Of a stretch of 64,000 nucleotides of DNA, positions 8,855-17,974 are shown one piece after another (position 1 is the first letter of the stretch; every line of letters starts with the position of its first letter). The position numbers and the translations under genes were made by a program. The DNA lies in assembly GCF_021190915.1 (NCBI RefSeq), contig NZ_JAIOAP010000005.1, positions 124,001 to 188,000 on the forward strand, written 5' to 3'. Under the pieces are notes generated by a model, which did not search any database, was not told where the DNA came from, and worked only from the letters and a program-made list of their open reading frames with translations. This stretch comes from Cohnella silvisoli (GTDB lineage: Bacteria > Bacillota > Bacilli > Paenibacillales > Paenibacillaceae).

Positions 8855-11800
8855 TCAGAAATACAGTCGCGGCTGCTCCATTAAACCATAGGGCTTTAAC
8901 CTGTAGCCGGGTTCGTCGCGCGCATCCTCCCGCTGAAAAAACGACCAATCCATCCAAGGATTGTGCTGGCCCGATTGGTGAAAAGGTCCGAGCAGATTGC
9001 GCAGGCTTCCCGCGATTTCCACCTCAATGCAGTTCACGCCTTCAACCAGCCCACCCGCAATGTCGAGACCGTCCGCGTCCTCCCAAGGAATTAAACCAAT
9101 CGACGACCCGTTCACCCGGACTTCCGCGCAAACGCCTATCCACTTGCCCAACCTCAGTTTGCAAGCCTGCTTCAATCTGGCCAATTCCACTCTTCCGCTC
9201 GCGTCGAAAATATAACGATACACCATATTTCCCGGATAATGCGGATAACCCTGGAGCGTCCAATCGCCTATAGCCAGTTCCGCGGGCTCGCGCACGATTT
9301 TGCGGCTGGCATCAACCGCAAATTCTCCGATGACGAATATATTTTCCATTTCGTCTCGATTACGATATAAGGCTGACAGAACCAGTTCTTGCCGGCCCGC
9401 CGCAGAACGGGGCAAACGAATGCGCTGCCAATCGCGGTCGATATACGAACCTTCCGCCCGGACTGGAATGGCTTTCCCGTTCCAAGTTACGCGAAACCGT
9501 TCGGCAAATTCCGCCACAAGAAAAAGATCCCCTTCCGGCACTTCACCTACCTCATATTCGAACCGCCAATCCACCTCGGCTCCGTCCCCAGGATGCGGAA
9601 CGTCCGCCCAGCGAAATCTTTGCTGCTGGCCATTGTAATGAATGTCCCGCATGCCGAATCGCGTCCGGATCTCCTTCTGGGCCTGCCATACTTGCATCGG
9701 CTCGGACCATTCTTCGCCGTTTACCCGGTAAGCGCAAACGTCCAGCAAAAGCGCATTAGGCATCGTGCGCGTAAAAACACTCTTTACCGGCAAAGTCCAA
9801 GACGCCGTATCCATCTCATGCGCCATCCGATAAGAGTACCTCGATTCCGCTGCCAAAGGCGCACCGTCCGTGCGGATCCGGTATAGCTTCGAACCAGCCG
9901 CTCCCAACCGATCGACGAAACGGATGGAGCCAGACTCCGTTTTTACCGCCTTTTCCGACATCTCGCCCGTAAACGGATCCCATTCTTCGACCGCCCCCGT
10001 CACATTCAGGCGCACTTCCGCTTCAACCCCGGACAGACGGTCGTTGTTCACGACGAAAAGGGTATAGCCGTCCTCATGTTCGCGGAACATGCAGAGCAGC
10101 TGCGGCACTTCCAAACCATACTCATTGCGCACGGATACGCGTCTCGGCAAGTTTCGCTCCAACCACTCCACGGCATCGCGCGCGTCGGAAACTAGGTGAA
10201 AACCGGAATGCCGTTGCATAGCTTGCCAATCCCCCGACGGTTCGCCGTCGATCAGAGCAGGCACCGCTCCGATCGCCACAATCTGCCCGCCGGCTTCCGC
10301 AAAACGCAACAACAATTCAAATGTAGATCGAAGCAAGTTATTCAGCATTGGAAGCACGACTACCCGATAAGCGGCGTGTTTCACCATGAGCTGCCCTTCC
10401 CGGACAGCCCCTTCTTCCGATAGGATAATTTCATCCCCGAAGTCGAAGTCGTAGTGATGGCCCAACAATGTCTTGATCGTCCTCACCAGGTCGGCTTCAT
10501 AGACGTTGACGGCCAGCAAGCTCGGATCTTCCCATTGCAAATAACGTTCCGGATCCGAACCCACACTCGTCCACGCCGTCGTGGCCGGGTGAATCAGCAG
10601 CACGTCCCGCAGGGGAATCCCGTCGCTCAACACCGCCGATAGCCTGGAAAAATAATCTTCCATCGCATGGTTGTATTTCCACCAAGGCGACACGTCGCTG
10701 AATACGGGCGGAAAGTCCCGTTTGCGGCAGCCGTTGAGGCTGTATAACGACAGATGCTGGCACCGGATCGTCACGCCCATCACGAACTGCCAGTCCCCGA
10801 GCCATTTCTGGCCTTCGAAAGTGAAATCCCACCCGCAACAGCCGTAGGTCTCGGACAGCACATGCTTACGGCGGTACTGATTGGCCACGCTCGTGCACTG
10901 CTTGACGGTCAGCCATTCCTCCGTTTTCTCGTCAAGGATATCGATTCCGGGGATTTGCTGGTATCGGTAATGAGGCATCACCGCGCCGCTGACGCGCGTG
11001 GATATCCCCAAGTTGTGCTCGATCAGAAAATGTCCCGTAAAAGCCAGGCCGTTGCGTCCGCACCATTCGCCCAACTGCCGGGCATACGCCTCCGAGAACC
11101 GTTCGGTGATCGTACGCCAGTAGTCGTGCCGAGTTTTCGACGTCAGTTCCCCGTCCAGAAAAAGATAAGGCAGGCGCTCGATCAGGTCGTAGCCTCTGCG
11201 CTCCATGAACATCCCCTCAAAGCCGTCCGTCCAAGGAAGCCACGGGCGTCCGTTCGAATAACGGCAATGAAAATCGGCGATGCTCGGCTCATCGGTAAAT
11301 ATGCCGGGGATCGTCCGGCCGAATTCGGCGCCGACCTTCTCCCGGTACGGCTCGTACGTCACATCGATGAAAGCCGCCACCGCGTCCGGGTTCAAGTTGT
11401 CGACAGGCGCTTCGCCATTGAACCATTCGGTACCGGCCGAAACCTCGCGCCGCAGTACGAGCCACACCGTCCAAACGTCCGCCTCCGCTTCGCTGGGCGA
11501 TTGTACAATTGCCTGCGAACCGAGCCCCTCCTTCACGCGATCCAAACCGACCACAACATGGTCTCGAAGCTGCGCACGAAAAAGCGCCAACAGACGTTCA
11601 TCCGGTTCTATCGGCAGCTGTTCAACCATCTCCAAAGTCACCGCTTTGGCGCGGAATGCGTCGCCTCCCATCCGGGGAACGCGCCCTCCGGCGCCCCCCG
11701 AAGGAAAACGGTCCTCGTCGTACAGCCATGCTTTGATCCCGAGCTCCCGGGCTTCCGAGACGAGGTCGGCTACGCAATCCATCCATTCCTCGCCCATGTA

Positions 11801-11974
11801 CTCGGTTTCCAACCCTTCGCGGGAATGCATGAAGAAACCGCCCATTCCCTGGGACTTCATCTCCTTCGCCTGGCGAATAAGCTCCGCGGAGTCGAGCCGA
11901 CCGTTCCAAGCCCAGAAAGGACTGGATCGGTATTCGGCTCCCGGATTGCGGAATCGCTCGCTAAGCGTGCTCAT
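8855..11974 (-). CDS. GH106-like large glycoside hydrolase (putative alpha-L-rhamnosidase family)
   Basis: 1,039 residues, no signal peptide, so cytoplasmic: it would act on imported oligosaccharides. The N-terminus FRNPGAEYRSSPFWAWNGRLDSAEL, GMGGFFMHSREGLETEYMG and AWLYDEDRFPSGGAGG is the typical opening of the GH106-like barrel family; later blocks include GIFTDEP, WCGRNGLAFTGHFL, VLSETYGCCGWDFTFEGQKW and the C-terminal beta-sandwich with RVNGSSIGLIPWEDADG. ATGA overlap of 4 nt with the GH39-like gene upstream shows translational coupling, with AGAGG 8 nt before the start. It is the last gene of the locus A operon. The paralogue at 55259 shares the same order of motifs. Activity on alpha-L-rhamnosides is inferred from the family; catalytic glutamates were not assigned with certainty. 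Confidence 0.8.
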   Translation of the reverse strand: MSTLSERFRNPGAEYRSSPFWAWNGRLDSAELIRQAKEMKSQGMGGFFMHSREGLETEYMGEEWMDCVADLVSEARELGIKAWLYDEDRFPSGGAGGRVPRMGGDAFRAKAVTLEMVEQLPIEPDERLLALFRAQLRDHVVVGLDRVKEGLGSQAIVQSPSEAEADVWTVWLVLRREVSAGTEWFNGEAPVDNLNPDAVAAFIDVTYEPYREKVGAEFGRTIPGIFTDEPSIADFHCRYSNGRPWLPWTDGFEGMFMERRGYDLIERLPYLFLDGELTSKTRHDYWRTITERFSEAYARQLGEWCGRNGLAFTGHFLIEHNLGISTRVSGAVMPHYRYQQIPGIDILDEKTEEWLTVKQCTSVANQYRRKHVLSETYGCCGWDFTFEGQKWLGDWQFVMGVTIRCQHLSLYSLNGCRKRDFPPVFSDVSPWWKYNHAMEDYFSRLSAVLSDGIPLRDVLLIHPATTAWTSVGSDPERYLQWEDPSLLAVNVYEADLVRTIKTLLGHHYDFDFGDEIILSEEGAVREGQLMVKHAAYRVVVLPMLNNLLRSTFELLLRFAEAGGQIVAIGAVPALIDGEPSGDWQAMQRHSGFHLVSDARDAVEWLERNLPRRVSVRNEYGLEVPQLLCMFREHEDGYTLFVVNNDRLSGVEAEVRLNVTGAVEEWDPFTGEMSEKAVKTESGSIRFVDRLGAAGSKLYRIRTDGAPLAAESRYSYRMAHEMDTASWTLPVKSVFTRTMPNALLLDVCAYRVNGEEWSEPMQVWQAQKEIRTRFGMRDIHYNGQQQRFRWADVPHPGDGAEVDWRFEYEVGEVPEGDLFLVAEFAERFRVTWNGKAIPVRAEGSYIDRDWQRIRLPRSAAGRQELVLSALYRNRDEMENIFVIGEFAVDASRKIVREPAELAIGDWTLQGYPHYPGNMVYRYIFDASGRVELARLKQACKLRLGKWIGVCAEVRVNGSSIGLIPWEDADGLDIAGGLVEGVNCIEVEIAGSLRNLLGPFHQSGQHNPWMDWSFFQREDARDEPGYRLKPYGLMEQPRLYF

Positions 11975-13353
11975 TCGAACGCCTCTTTCTTATCCGATCG
12001 GTTCATCCGCAGGACAAGCACAGAATGCTTGGGAAGGAACACTTCGATACTTCCGTCTTCCCCCAGCACGGCCTTTTCCACCGCGGAATCGAAATCACGC
12101 TCCGCATCCAACAATCGCCACTCGGCCGACCATCCGCCGACCGCCCCGTTAGCGCCTTCCGACGTGATCGAATATTTACGGCTCTCGCCGCTAAAATTAC
12201 TTAGCCACAGCGCTGTTCCGCCGTCATCCGAAGCGACTCCGAACCCGAACAAGCCGGCTGCGGATTCCTCCACTGCTACGGCAATCCGGCGCGGATAAGC
12301 GCACAATTGCTGGAATTGTTCGAACACCCTGTACGTCTTTTGCGGAATGCAATAGCCGTCGAACAGTCCGCAATACAGCTCGTGCGGCTGACCGTCGTAA
12401 TAGTTGGCTTCGTCCACTGGCGCATCCTGCAACATCGCGAACACGGCGGCGACGAAAGAGGCACCTTCCTCGTTTTTCTGCCGTTCGAACAGGTTCCTCC
12501 GAAAAATCTCTCCACCCGGCTTCCACAATTGCCGCCAGATTTCATCGTCCGCGCCTTCGTCGGCACGCATATAATTCCACTCGTTCAAGTGGCTTTCCGT
12601 ATCCGTAAATCCAGCCTCATCCAGAAGTGTCCGCGCCTTCAAGGCGTTATTCAAAATTTGCTGCGGATCGTCCGCATAGGTATGCCAGGTGAAAAAATCG
12701 AGAGGCAACTGATGCTCCCGGCAATACGCGACGAACCCTTCCGTAAACGGCATGTTCACCATGGTCGCGGCTTGACCGCCCACCTTCAAGGACGGATCGT
12801 GCTTCTTGATCTCGGTCGCCGCGATCCGGTAGAGCTCGTAATATTGCTCCGGCGTCCCCGACCACATGCACTGCCGGTCCGGATTGTCCGGTTCGTTCCA
12901 GATTTCCCAATAGCGGATGTTATGATGAAAGCCGTTCGCCCAACCCTCGTTGTAATGGCGGATAATGTTCACGCAAATGCGCGCCCATTTCTCCATATCG
13001 GCGGGAGGGTGGACGTAATGCTTGACCTTCGTATGCTCAATGCTTTCCCCGAGCCGATACACGATCTTTGCGCCCGTTGCCAGCACGGAGGCGATATAAT
13101 CGTCGGTACGCGCAAAATCGTACGATGCGGCATCGTCGGCATCTTTAGAGAAATCGCGGAAAATAGTATGGATATCTACTTCTCCCGGATTAGGCCAGTT
13201 CGTGTCATGAAGACGGACTAACGGAATCCCGGCCCTCTCGTAATAAACGGAAACGTCCATGAGCGATCCGTAGCAAACGGGGCCGTTGTTCACCCCGTGC
13301 AGGCGTTTGAGCGGAGCGAGCGTCCGCTCAGGATATAAGATTATGTCAGCCAT
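11971..13353 (-). CDS. GH39-like glycoside hydrolase
   Basis: 460 residues, no signal peptide. Clan-A type retaining glycosidase fold: LHGVNNGP near the start, GIPLVRLHDTNWPNP, RYWEIWNEPDNPDRQ with the acid/base Glu at about residue 153, DFFTWHTYADDP, and ESHLNEWNY with the likely nucleophile Glu at about 259. The C-terminal ~100 residues form the beta-sandwich (AVAVEESAAGLFGFGV to HSVLVLRMNR) that GH39 enzymes carry. GH39 members act on xylosides, iduronides or similar; the substrate here is not evident. The start has TAGGAGGAG a few bases upstream; that TAG is also the stop of the SDR remnant, so the gene was once coupled to the SDR gene. The downstream GH106-like gene overlaps it by 4 nt. 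Confidence 0.85.
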   Translation of the reverse strand: MADIILYPERTLAPLKRLHGVNNGPVCYGSLMDVSVYYERAGIPLVRLHDTNWPNPGEVDIHTIFRDFSKDADDAASYDFARTDDYIASVLATGAKIVYRLGESIEHTKVKHYVHPPADMEKWARICVNIIRHYNEGWANGFHHNIRYWEIWNEPDNPDRQCMWSGTPEQYYELYRIAATEIKKHDPSLKVGGQAATMVNMPFTEGFVAYCREHQLPLDFFTWHTYADDPQQILNNALKARTLLDEAGFTDTESHLNEWNYMRADEGADDEIWRQLWKPGGEIFRRNLFERQKNEEGASFVAAVFAMLQDAPVDEANYYDGQPHELYCGLFDGYCIPQKTYRVFEQFQQLCAYPRRIAVAVEESAAGLFGFGVASDDGGTALWLSNFSGESRKYSITSEGANGAVGGWSAEWRLLDAERDFDSAVEKAVLGEDGSIEVFLPKHSVLVLRMNRSDKKEAFE

Positions 13354-13362
13354 CGGCTCCTC

Positions 13363-13410
13363 CTAATGTAACATCCAGCCGCCGTCGACATTCAGCGTCT
13401 GACCTGTGAT
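13363..13410 (-). pseudogene. Remnant: C-terminal 15 codons of a short-chain dehydrogenase (SDR)
   Basis: Directly after the TGA of the dioxygenase gene, the minus strand reads ITGQTLNVDGGWMLH and then TAG. This is the invariant C-terminal block of FabG-like SDR enzymes (T-G-Q-x-x-x-V-D-G-G). No ORF start or Rossmann part is present, so the rest of the gene was deleted, with one end of the deletion falling exactly at, or just beyond, the dioxygenase stop. Confidence 0.8.
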
Positions 13411-14160
13411 TCATAAGCTTGTTTTCCTCCCCATTCCCGCAACAGGGCATGGCTCGCGAAGCACCGGCTTCCCGTCCTTCGCCAATTGCGGATTTCCCCA
13501 GGCGGAGTAACACATGATGAACGATCTCCGGTGATAATCCGAGTCGTTGGATGCCGAACAGTGGAGCAAATTGCAGTCGAAGAAAAGCGCCGCGCCTGGC
13601 TTCATCTCGCAGTACACGGTTTCGAACAGCTTCTCCGCCGCGGCGATCCGTGCCGGATCAGTGGCGGTTTGCCCGCCGACTTGGAGGTGCGTAAGCCTCC
13701 CCAACTTATGAGAACCCTTAAGCACCCGCAGGCACCCGTTCAGCTTCGTTGCCGGGTCGATCGCCGCGAACACGCTTATCATGTGGGGAAAGAGGAATCC
13801 CTGGTCATACCAATAGCCGTAATCTTGATGCCATTCCCACGCCCCGCCCGTCCGGGCTTCTTTCATCATCACCTTGCCGTGGAAAAAGCTGACCTCTTCG
13901 CCGAGCAGCATCCGCACGTTATTGACGACGCGCGGGCTGGTGGAAGCGTCGGACCAGATATCGTCCGTGAGCTCTTCCCAATACGCGAGCTTGGCTTTCT
14001 TCCCCGACTCGTCGTCCACGCTCATGGCCGATGCAGCCGTGCGTCCTCCACCCTCTATGTCCGCCACCATTGTCCCGATTTCCGCAGCGGAAAACACATC
14101 TTCAACCAGAACGAAACCGTCCCGCCGATACTGCTCGATTTCCTTATAAGTCAACAACAT
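13411..14160 (-). CDS. Phytanoyl-CoA dioxygenase (PhyH) family protein
   Basis: 249 residues, cytoplasmic. Fe(II)/2-oxoglutarate-dependent oxygenase of the PhyH family: YRRDGFVLVEDVFSAAEI opening, iron ligands in WHQDYGYW (His and Asp, about residues 109-111), distal His in LLHCSASN (about 203) and the 2-oxoglutarate-binding Arg in HRRSFIM just after. Such genes are common inside Paenibacillus sugar operons but their substrates are mostly unknown; here a role in oxidising a sugar substituent or a small ligand is inference. GGAGGATG precedes the ATG by 6 nt. It lies between the GH43-like gene (24 nt gap) and the SDR remnant; the deleted SDR may have acted on the same product. Confidence 0.85.
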   Translation of the reverse strand: MLLTYKEIEQYRRDGFVLVEDVFSAAEIGTMVADIEGGGRTAASAMSVDDESGKKAKLAYWEELTDDIWSDASTSPRVVNNVRMLLGEEVSFFHGKVMMKEARTGGAWEWHQDYGYWYDQGFLFPHMISVFAAIDPATKLNGCLRVLKGSHKLGRLTHLQVGGQTATDPARIAAAEKLFETVYCEMKPGAALFFDCNLLHCSASNDSDYHRRSFIMCYSAWGNPQLAKDGKPVLREPCPVAGMGRKTSL

Positions 14161-14184
14161 GGAAACATCCTCCTGTCTATCGGG

Positions 14185-16155
14185 TTATCGTACCCGGTAA
14201 GAGAAAACGTCGCAGCGCATCTCGCCTTCCAATAAAGTTATCGTCACTGCATGGTTTGCATCCGCCAGACCGTCCCGACCGATCACAATACGCGAACTCG
14301 GTATCCCGGCATCGGGCAGCAGCTCGATATTTTCCAGCCATTGCCCGTCCAGCATAACGCTGATCTTGCCATACCCTATAACCGGCATCCGAACGCGGAA
14401 CGCGTCTCCGCGAAAATTCCATTTCAGCATGGACCCGGTTTCTTCCGCGAAACCGGCCCGGTCCGTCGAACGGTAGCCAAACTCATTGACGTAAGACGGA
14501 TCCGTCTCCAAGTCCCATTTGTCCGGACATTGAGCCGAGCCTGCCAAACCCTCGCCCGGCAGCAGCTCTATCCAATGCTCCCGGCTTTCTCCTTCGATTT
14601 CGAAACGCGTGCACCGGACCAGCGCGCCATTGCCGGCAATGAGTCCAATACGTCCGGCAACGGTGGGCCGATCCGCCGTCAGCGTTCGTCCGTTGACCTC
14701 CACGAGACAGCGCGATTCCTCCTGCCGGACGACGATCCTGTACGCTATGGATTGTCCGAACGGCGGGCGCCCGCCGGATTCGTCCACTTCCGACTCCGAT
14801 TCCAGCCCCAAATCAGCTGTCGCCCAACCCGCGCCCAGTTCATCGTAATCCTCCGTTCTCGCCAACACTTCCGCCGTCCCCTGAGCCGTCACGGCAACCA
14901 AGGCAAATCCGCCGCTTTTCACCGTAAGCCCTAAACCGTCCGTGAACATCGAAGCATGCGGTATCCCGTCCGCCCAGCGCGGCATCACCGTCGACCCGAC
15001 GGGTCCGTTCCACCCCCACACGATCGTGAAAGCTTCCGTGCTCGTCAGCTCCGCCACCAAGCTGAATTCCTCATAACCCTGCCGAACGAAGCTGATGGCT
15101 GCCGCGTTGTTCCCCGAAAGCACGAAATGGTCGGCATAAGGTTCGGACCACGGACGCGAAGCCATGTTGATCGTTCCCTCGCCCCGCTCGTTCAAGGCAG
15201 GATACATCGCCAGCAGCATGCCGTCTTCCATGACTTGACCGGAGAAAGTTTGGCCCCAGATCCCGTACCGCTCCGACTGTCTCGCCTCCGAATGCCAGCA
15301 GGAGCCTTCCTGAACTAGCTCCCAAGCTTCCGCCGAATGCGCCTCCTCCAGTTCCGCCCGAAATACCGCTTGATACGTGCGGTTGCGGCCTACCGAAGTG
15401 GATGGCGCATACACATATCCGTCATGCACATAAGCGGGATAAAACTCGATCGGTGCCGGATGGTAGAACGGACTCTGCGGGTACAGCAAAAACGCCGGAT
15501 CGCCGTAAGGTCCATCCGGCCGTTCGGAGGTGAGCGCCACCAGCGACCAGGAGCCCCCGGTATTCCGGGGCATGCTCATCATCGCGAGGATCAGCCAATC
15601 GTCGCGGCGCTTAATCAGGGTGCTCGCGTAAGTTCGCTTATACATTCCGTGTATCAGCGCGGTATCCGTCTCATTTTTGATCGGATGCGGGTGTTTCAGA
15701 AATGGACCTTCCGGATGATCGGAGTACGCATACGCGATTCCACCCTGTGCCTCCTTGAGCGAGCCCCATCCGTAAACCATATGATAGATGCCGTACTCAT
15801 AGACGACCGAAGCGTCCAGAGAAGCCAAGGCCGCATCCTTTGGGGTATATTTTTCCGCTAATCCCCTGCCGTCAAATACCGGTCCGAGGTTTCGCCAACT
15901 TTTCCCCTTGTCCGTCGAGCGCATCAACATAACGACGCCGCAATGCCGATACCCTTTGGCATACAAACTGACGTACAAGTACCAGTTGCCCGATACCGGG
16001 TCCGCGAACAGGAAGCCGTTAACCGGCCAATCCCAAATCCCGATGCCTTCGTGGACCGGATTGCCTGCGAATCTCTCAAAAGTATCATATGAAGGATCAC
16101 CGATTATCGGGTGAGCAAACCACTTCGAACGAAACCGGCTTTCCGCAAAATTCAT
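14185..16155 (-). CDS. GH43/GH32-type five-bladed propeller glycosidase-like protein with C-terminal sandwich
   Basis: 656 residues, no signal peptide. Start ATG 16155 follows GAGGAGGTG by 7 nt; a TTG at 16161 is too near the site. The N-terminal ~330 residues have the propeller style of GH43/GH32/GH117-like enzymes: NPVHEGIGIWDWPVNGFLFADPVSGNWYLYVSLY-type blade repeats, MRSTDKGKSWRNLGPVF, DASVVYEYGIYHMVYGWGS, EGPFLKHPHPI, TLIKRRDDWLILAMM, and HDGYVYAPSTSVGRNRTYQAVF. The rest is beta-rich: YEEFSLVAELTSTEAFTIVWGW and GRIGLIAGNGALVRCTRFEIEG resemble a LamG/GH32-C-type sandwich, then a final ~100-residue sandwich (SMLKWNFRGDAFRVRMPVIG). Acidic residues such as D near blade 1 and E in VVYEYG could be catalytic, but a non-catalytic role is not excluded. 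Confidence 0.75.
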   Translation of the reverse strand: MNFAESRFRSKWFAHPIIGDPSYDTFERFAGNPVHEGIGIWDWPVNGFLFADPVSGNWYLYVSLYAKGYRHCGVVMLMRSTDKGKSWRNLGPVFDGRGLAEKYTPKDAALASLDASVVYEYGIYHMVYGWGSLKEAQGGIAYAYSDHPEGPFLKHPHPIKNETDTALIHGMYKRTYASTLIKRRDDWLILAMMSMPRNTGGSWSLVALTSERPDGPYGDPAFLLYPQSPFYHPAPIEFYPAYVHDGYVYAPSTSVGRNRTYQAVFRAELEEAHSAEAWELVQEGSCWHSEARQSERYGIWGQTFSGQVMEDGMLLAMYPALNERGEGTINMASRPWSEPYADHFVLSGNNAAAISFVRQGYEEFSLVAELTSTEAFTIVWGWNGPVGSTVMPRWADGIPHASMFTDGLGLTVKSGGFALVAVTAQGTAEVLARTEDYDELGAGWATADLGLESESEVDESGGRPPFGQSIAYRIVVRQEESRCLVEVNGRTLTADRPTVAGRIGLIAGNGALVRCTRFEIEGESREHWIELLPGEGLAGSAQCPDKWDLETDPSYVNEFGYRSTDRAGFAEETGSMLKWNFRGDAFRVRMPVIGYGKISVMLDGQWLENIELLPDAGIPSSRIVIGRDGLADANHAVTITLLEGEMRCDVFSYRVR

Positions 16156-16177
16156 GTTCAAGCACCTCCTCGGATCA

Positions 16178-17005
16178 TCAGGCTTTGACGGAACCTGCCG
16201 TTAATCCGGAAACCATATATTTCTGTCCGAATACGAAGAAGATCAAGCACGGGACAATCGCGACGAGGATATCGGCGAATAGCAGATCCCATCTCTGACT
16301 GTATTTCCCGTAAAATTGGAACACCGTCATCGGCAGCGGCCATTTGTCCCCTCCCGCGAAGTAAAGGTACGTCGTTACATCGTTCCATACGCCAATAAAG
16401 TTAAAAACGATGACCGTTACCGTAACGGGAGCGAGCAGCGGAAAGATGATCCGAAAAAACATCTGCATCGGCCGGCTTCCGTCGATGATCGCCGCTTCGT
16501 CGATTTCCCTTGGAATCGTTCGCATAAAACCCGAATAGAGAAAAATGCTTAACGGAAGCGTATAGGCGACGAATATCGCAACCAAACCCAAATACGTGTT
16601 GTTCAGCTTCAATACGAGCATAGCGAAATAGGTTGGGATGATCGCAGTTGGAATGATCAACCCGGAGACGAAATACAGCGTAGTGAATTTGGAAAATCCC
16701 GAGCTCTTTCTCGATAGGTAATAAGCGGCCATGGATGACAGGAATCCCGCGATCAGAACGACCGTGACCCCGATAACCACGCCGTTGATAAGTCCCTGCA
16801 GAGCATTGGACTTCTCGAATACTTGCGCGTAATTATCAAAATGGAACAGTTTCGGCCAGCTATACCCGATCCGGTTGGCGCTGAGCGTGTCTTTGAGCGA
16901 ATTGACCACTATGATCCAGACGGGCGCCAAGTAACATAAGGCGACAATGAGCATGACGGCTTCCAACAGCAGCTTGATCAAGCGGGTTTTGACTGTATGC
17001 GACAT
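16178..17005 (-). CDS. Carbohydrate ABC transporter permease (MalG-like)
   Basis: 275 residues starting MSHTVKTRLIKLLLEAVMLIV, a cytoplasmic membrane protein with about six transmembrane segments. The EAA loop reads EIDEAAIIDGSRPMQMFFRIIFPLLAPV, the site that contacts the ATPase. The longer open frame up to 17440 is antisense noise ahead of the true start: ATG 17005 overlaps the stop of the upstream permease by one base (TGATG). It partners the permease at 17005-17889 and the binding protein at 17975. As usual for this class, no ATPase gene is nearby; a shared MsmX/UgpC-type ATPase is expected elsewhere. Confidence 0.92.
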   Translation of the reverse strand: MSHTVKTRLIKLLLEAVMLIVALCYLAPVWIIVVNSLKDTLSANRIGYSWPKLFHFDNYAQVFEKSNALQGLINGVVIGVTVVLIAGFLSSMAAYYLSRKSSGFSKFTTLYFVSGLIIPTAIIPTYFAMLVLKLNNTYLGLVAIFVAYTLPLSIFLYSGFMRTIPREIDEAAIIDGSRPMQMFFRIIFPLLAPVTVTVIVFNFIGVWNDVTTYLYFAGGDKWPLPMTVFQFYGKYSQRWDLLFADILVAIVPCLIFFVFGQKYMVSGLTAGSVKA

Positions 17006-17889
17006 CAATATTCGACCTCCAGCCTGCGGAACAAATAGAGCGTCAGAAAGCTGACGAGACTGATGACCACGGTGAACAGCAGCCCTGCTGCCGCGGAATA
17101 GCCGAATAAGCCCGACGAGAACGATTTGAAAATGAACGTGCCATATACTTGCGTGGCATCCGCCGGTCCCCCGTTGGTCAATCCGTATACCTGTCCGAAC
17201 ACTTTCGCTCCTCCGATCAAACAGAGGATCGTATTGATCGACAGCGAATAGATGGTGAGAGGCAGCGTGATGTGGACGAACTTCTGGAACCCGCCCGCTC
17301 CGTCTACCGTGGCAGCTTCGTAAAATTCCTGCGGCACGGACTGAAGCCCGGTCAGGAAAATCACGATGATCGCCCCGATCGAAATCCAGATATCCATTAC
17401 GCAGATGGCCAGCATCGCGTATTTGACGTCCGTCAGCCAATGCTGTGCCATGAAATCGAGACCGACAAACCGAAGGAACGTGTTGACCGGACCGTAATCC
17501 GGTTGATACAGCGCGCTGAAAACGTATGCGATGACGAGGGGATTAAACACGAATGGCGCAAAAACGATTGTCCGGTACGTGTTCTTGAACTTGACCCCGT
17601 TGTTCAAAATGATGGCCATCAAGAAACCGAATACGATTTTGAAAGCCGTCGTGACGGCGGTGAAATAGATCGTGTTGCGGACGGCCGTCGCGAAGACGGG
17701 CGAAGCGAACAGGTCCTGGAAGTTCCTCCAGCCGTTGAAGCCGGGACTGAGCGGATAATAAGAAGACCAATCGGTAAAGGCCATGACGAATCCCGACAGA
17801 TTCGGCAAAATGAAGAAAAGGCTGAACAAGATAAATGCCGGCAGTACAAACAGCACCGAATAATGCTTGGAGGTTCCTTTCGAAAGCAT
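17005..17889 (-). CDS. Carbohydrate ABC transporter permease (MalF-like)
   Basis: 294 residues with start MLSKGTSKHYSVLFVLPAFILFSLFFILPNL. Six or so hydrophobic segments; EAA loop reads EFYEAATVDGAGGFQKFVHITLPLT. An upstream in-frame ATG at 17952 would add 21 residues (MDAAAARFRPGAT...), but these are coded by the arm of a GC-rich hairpin (17911-17947) and look non-natural, so ATG 17889 is preferred although its ribosome site (AAAGG, about 10 nt) is modest. Second gene of the locus A transport operon. Confidence 0.88.
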   Translation of the reverse strand: MLSKGTSKHYSVLFVLPAFILFSLFFILPNLSGFVMAFTDWSSYYPLSPGFNGWRNFQDLFASPVFATAVRNTIYFTAVTTAFKIVFGFLMAIILNNGVKFKNTYRTIVFAPFVFNPLVIAYVFSALYQPDYGPVNTFLRFVGLDFMAQHWLTDVKYAMLAICVMDIWISIGAIIVIFLTGLQSVPQEFYEAATVDGAGGFQKFVHITLPLTIYSLSINTILCLIGGAKVFGQVYGLTNGGPADATQVYGTFIFKSFSSGLFGYSAAAGLLFTVVISLVSFLTLYLFRRLEVEY

Positions 17890-17910
17890 ACGCCATCGCC
17901 TTTCCGTTAA

Positions 17911-17947
17911 CGCCGTCGCCCCCGGCCTAAACCGGGCTGCGGCGGCG
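17911..17947 (-). other. GC-rich hairpin between binding-protein and permease genes
   Basis: On the minus strand CGCCGCCGCAGCCCGG pairs with CCGGGGGCGACGGCG around TTTAGG with two small mismatches. There is no T run, so it is not a full terminator. In sugar importers such a hairpin after the binding-protein gene often protects its mRNA 3' end or attenuates read-through, giving more binding protein than permease. Confidence 0.55.
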
Positions 17948-17974
17948 TCCATTTTTCCTATGACTGACTAAGGA

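Noticed and set aside
10754..12298. Long plus-strand ORF (514 residues) opposite the GH106-like and GH39-like genes
   Set aside because: It is the antisense shadow of two genes with clear family motifs, has no ribosome-binding site and an Arg/His/Pro-rich composition typical of antisense frames.
13411..14160. Loss of the dioxygenase C-terminus by the SDR deletion
   Set aside because: Fe and 2-oxoglutarate motifs are intact and about 40 residues follow the last Arg, a normal length; the deletion seems to lie after its stop.
17005..17440. N-terminal extension of the MalG-like permease up to 17440
   Set aside because: The added residues overlap the upstream permease in another frame and are Arg/His-rich; the TGATG junction at 17005 gives a normal start.
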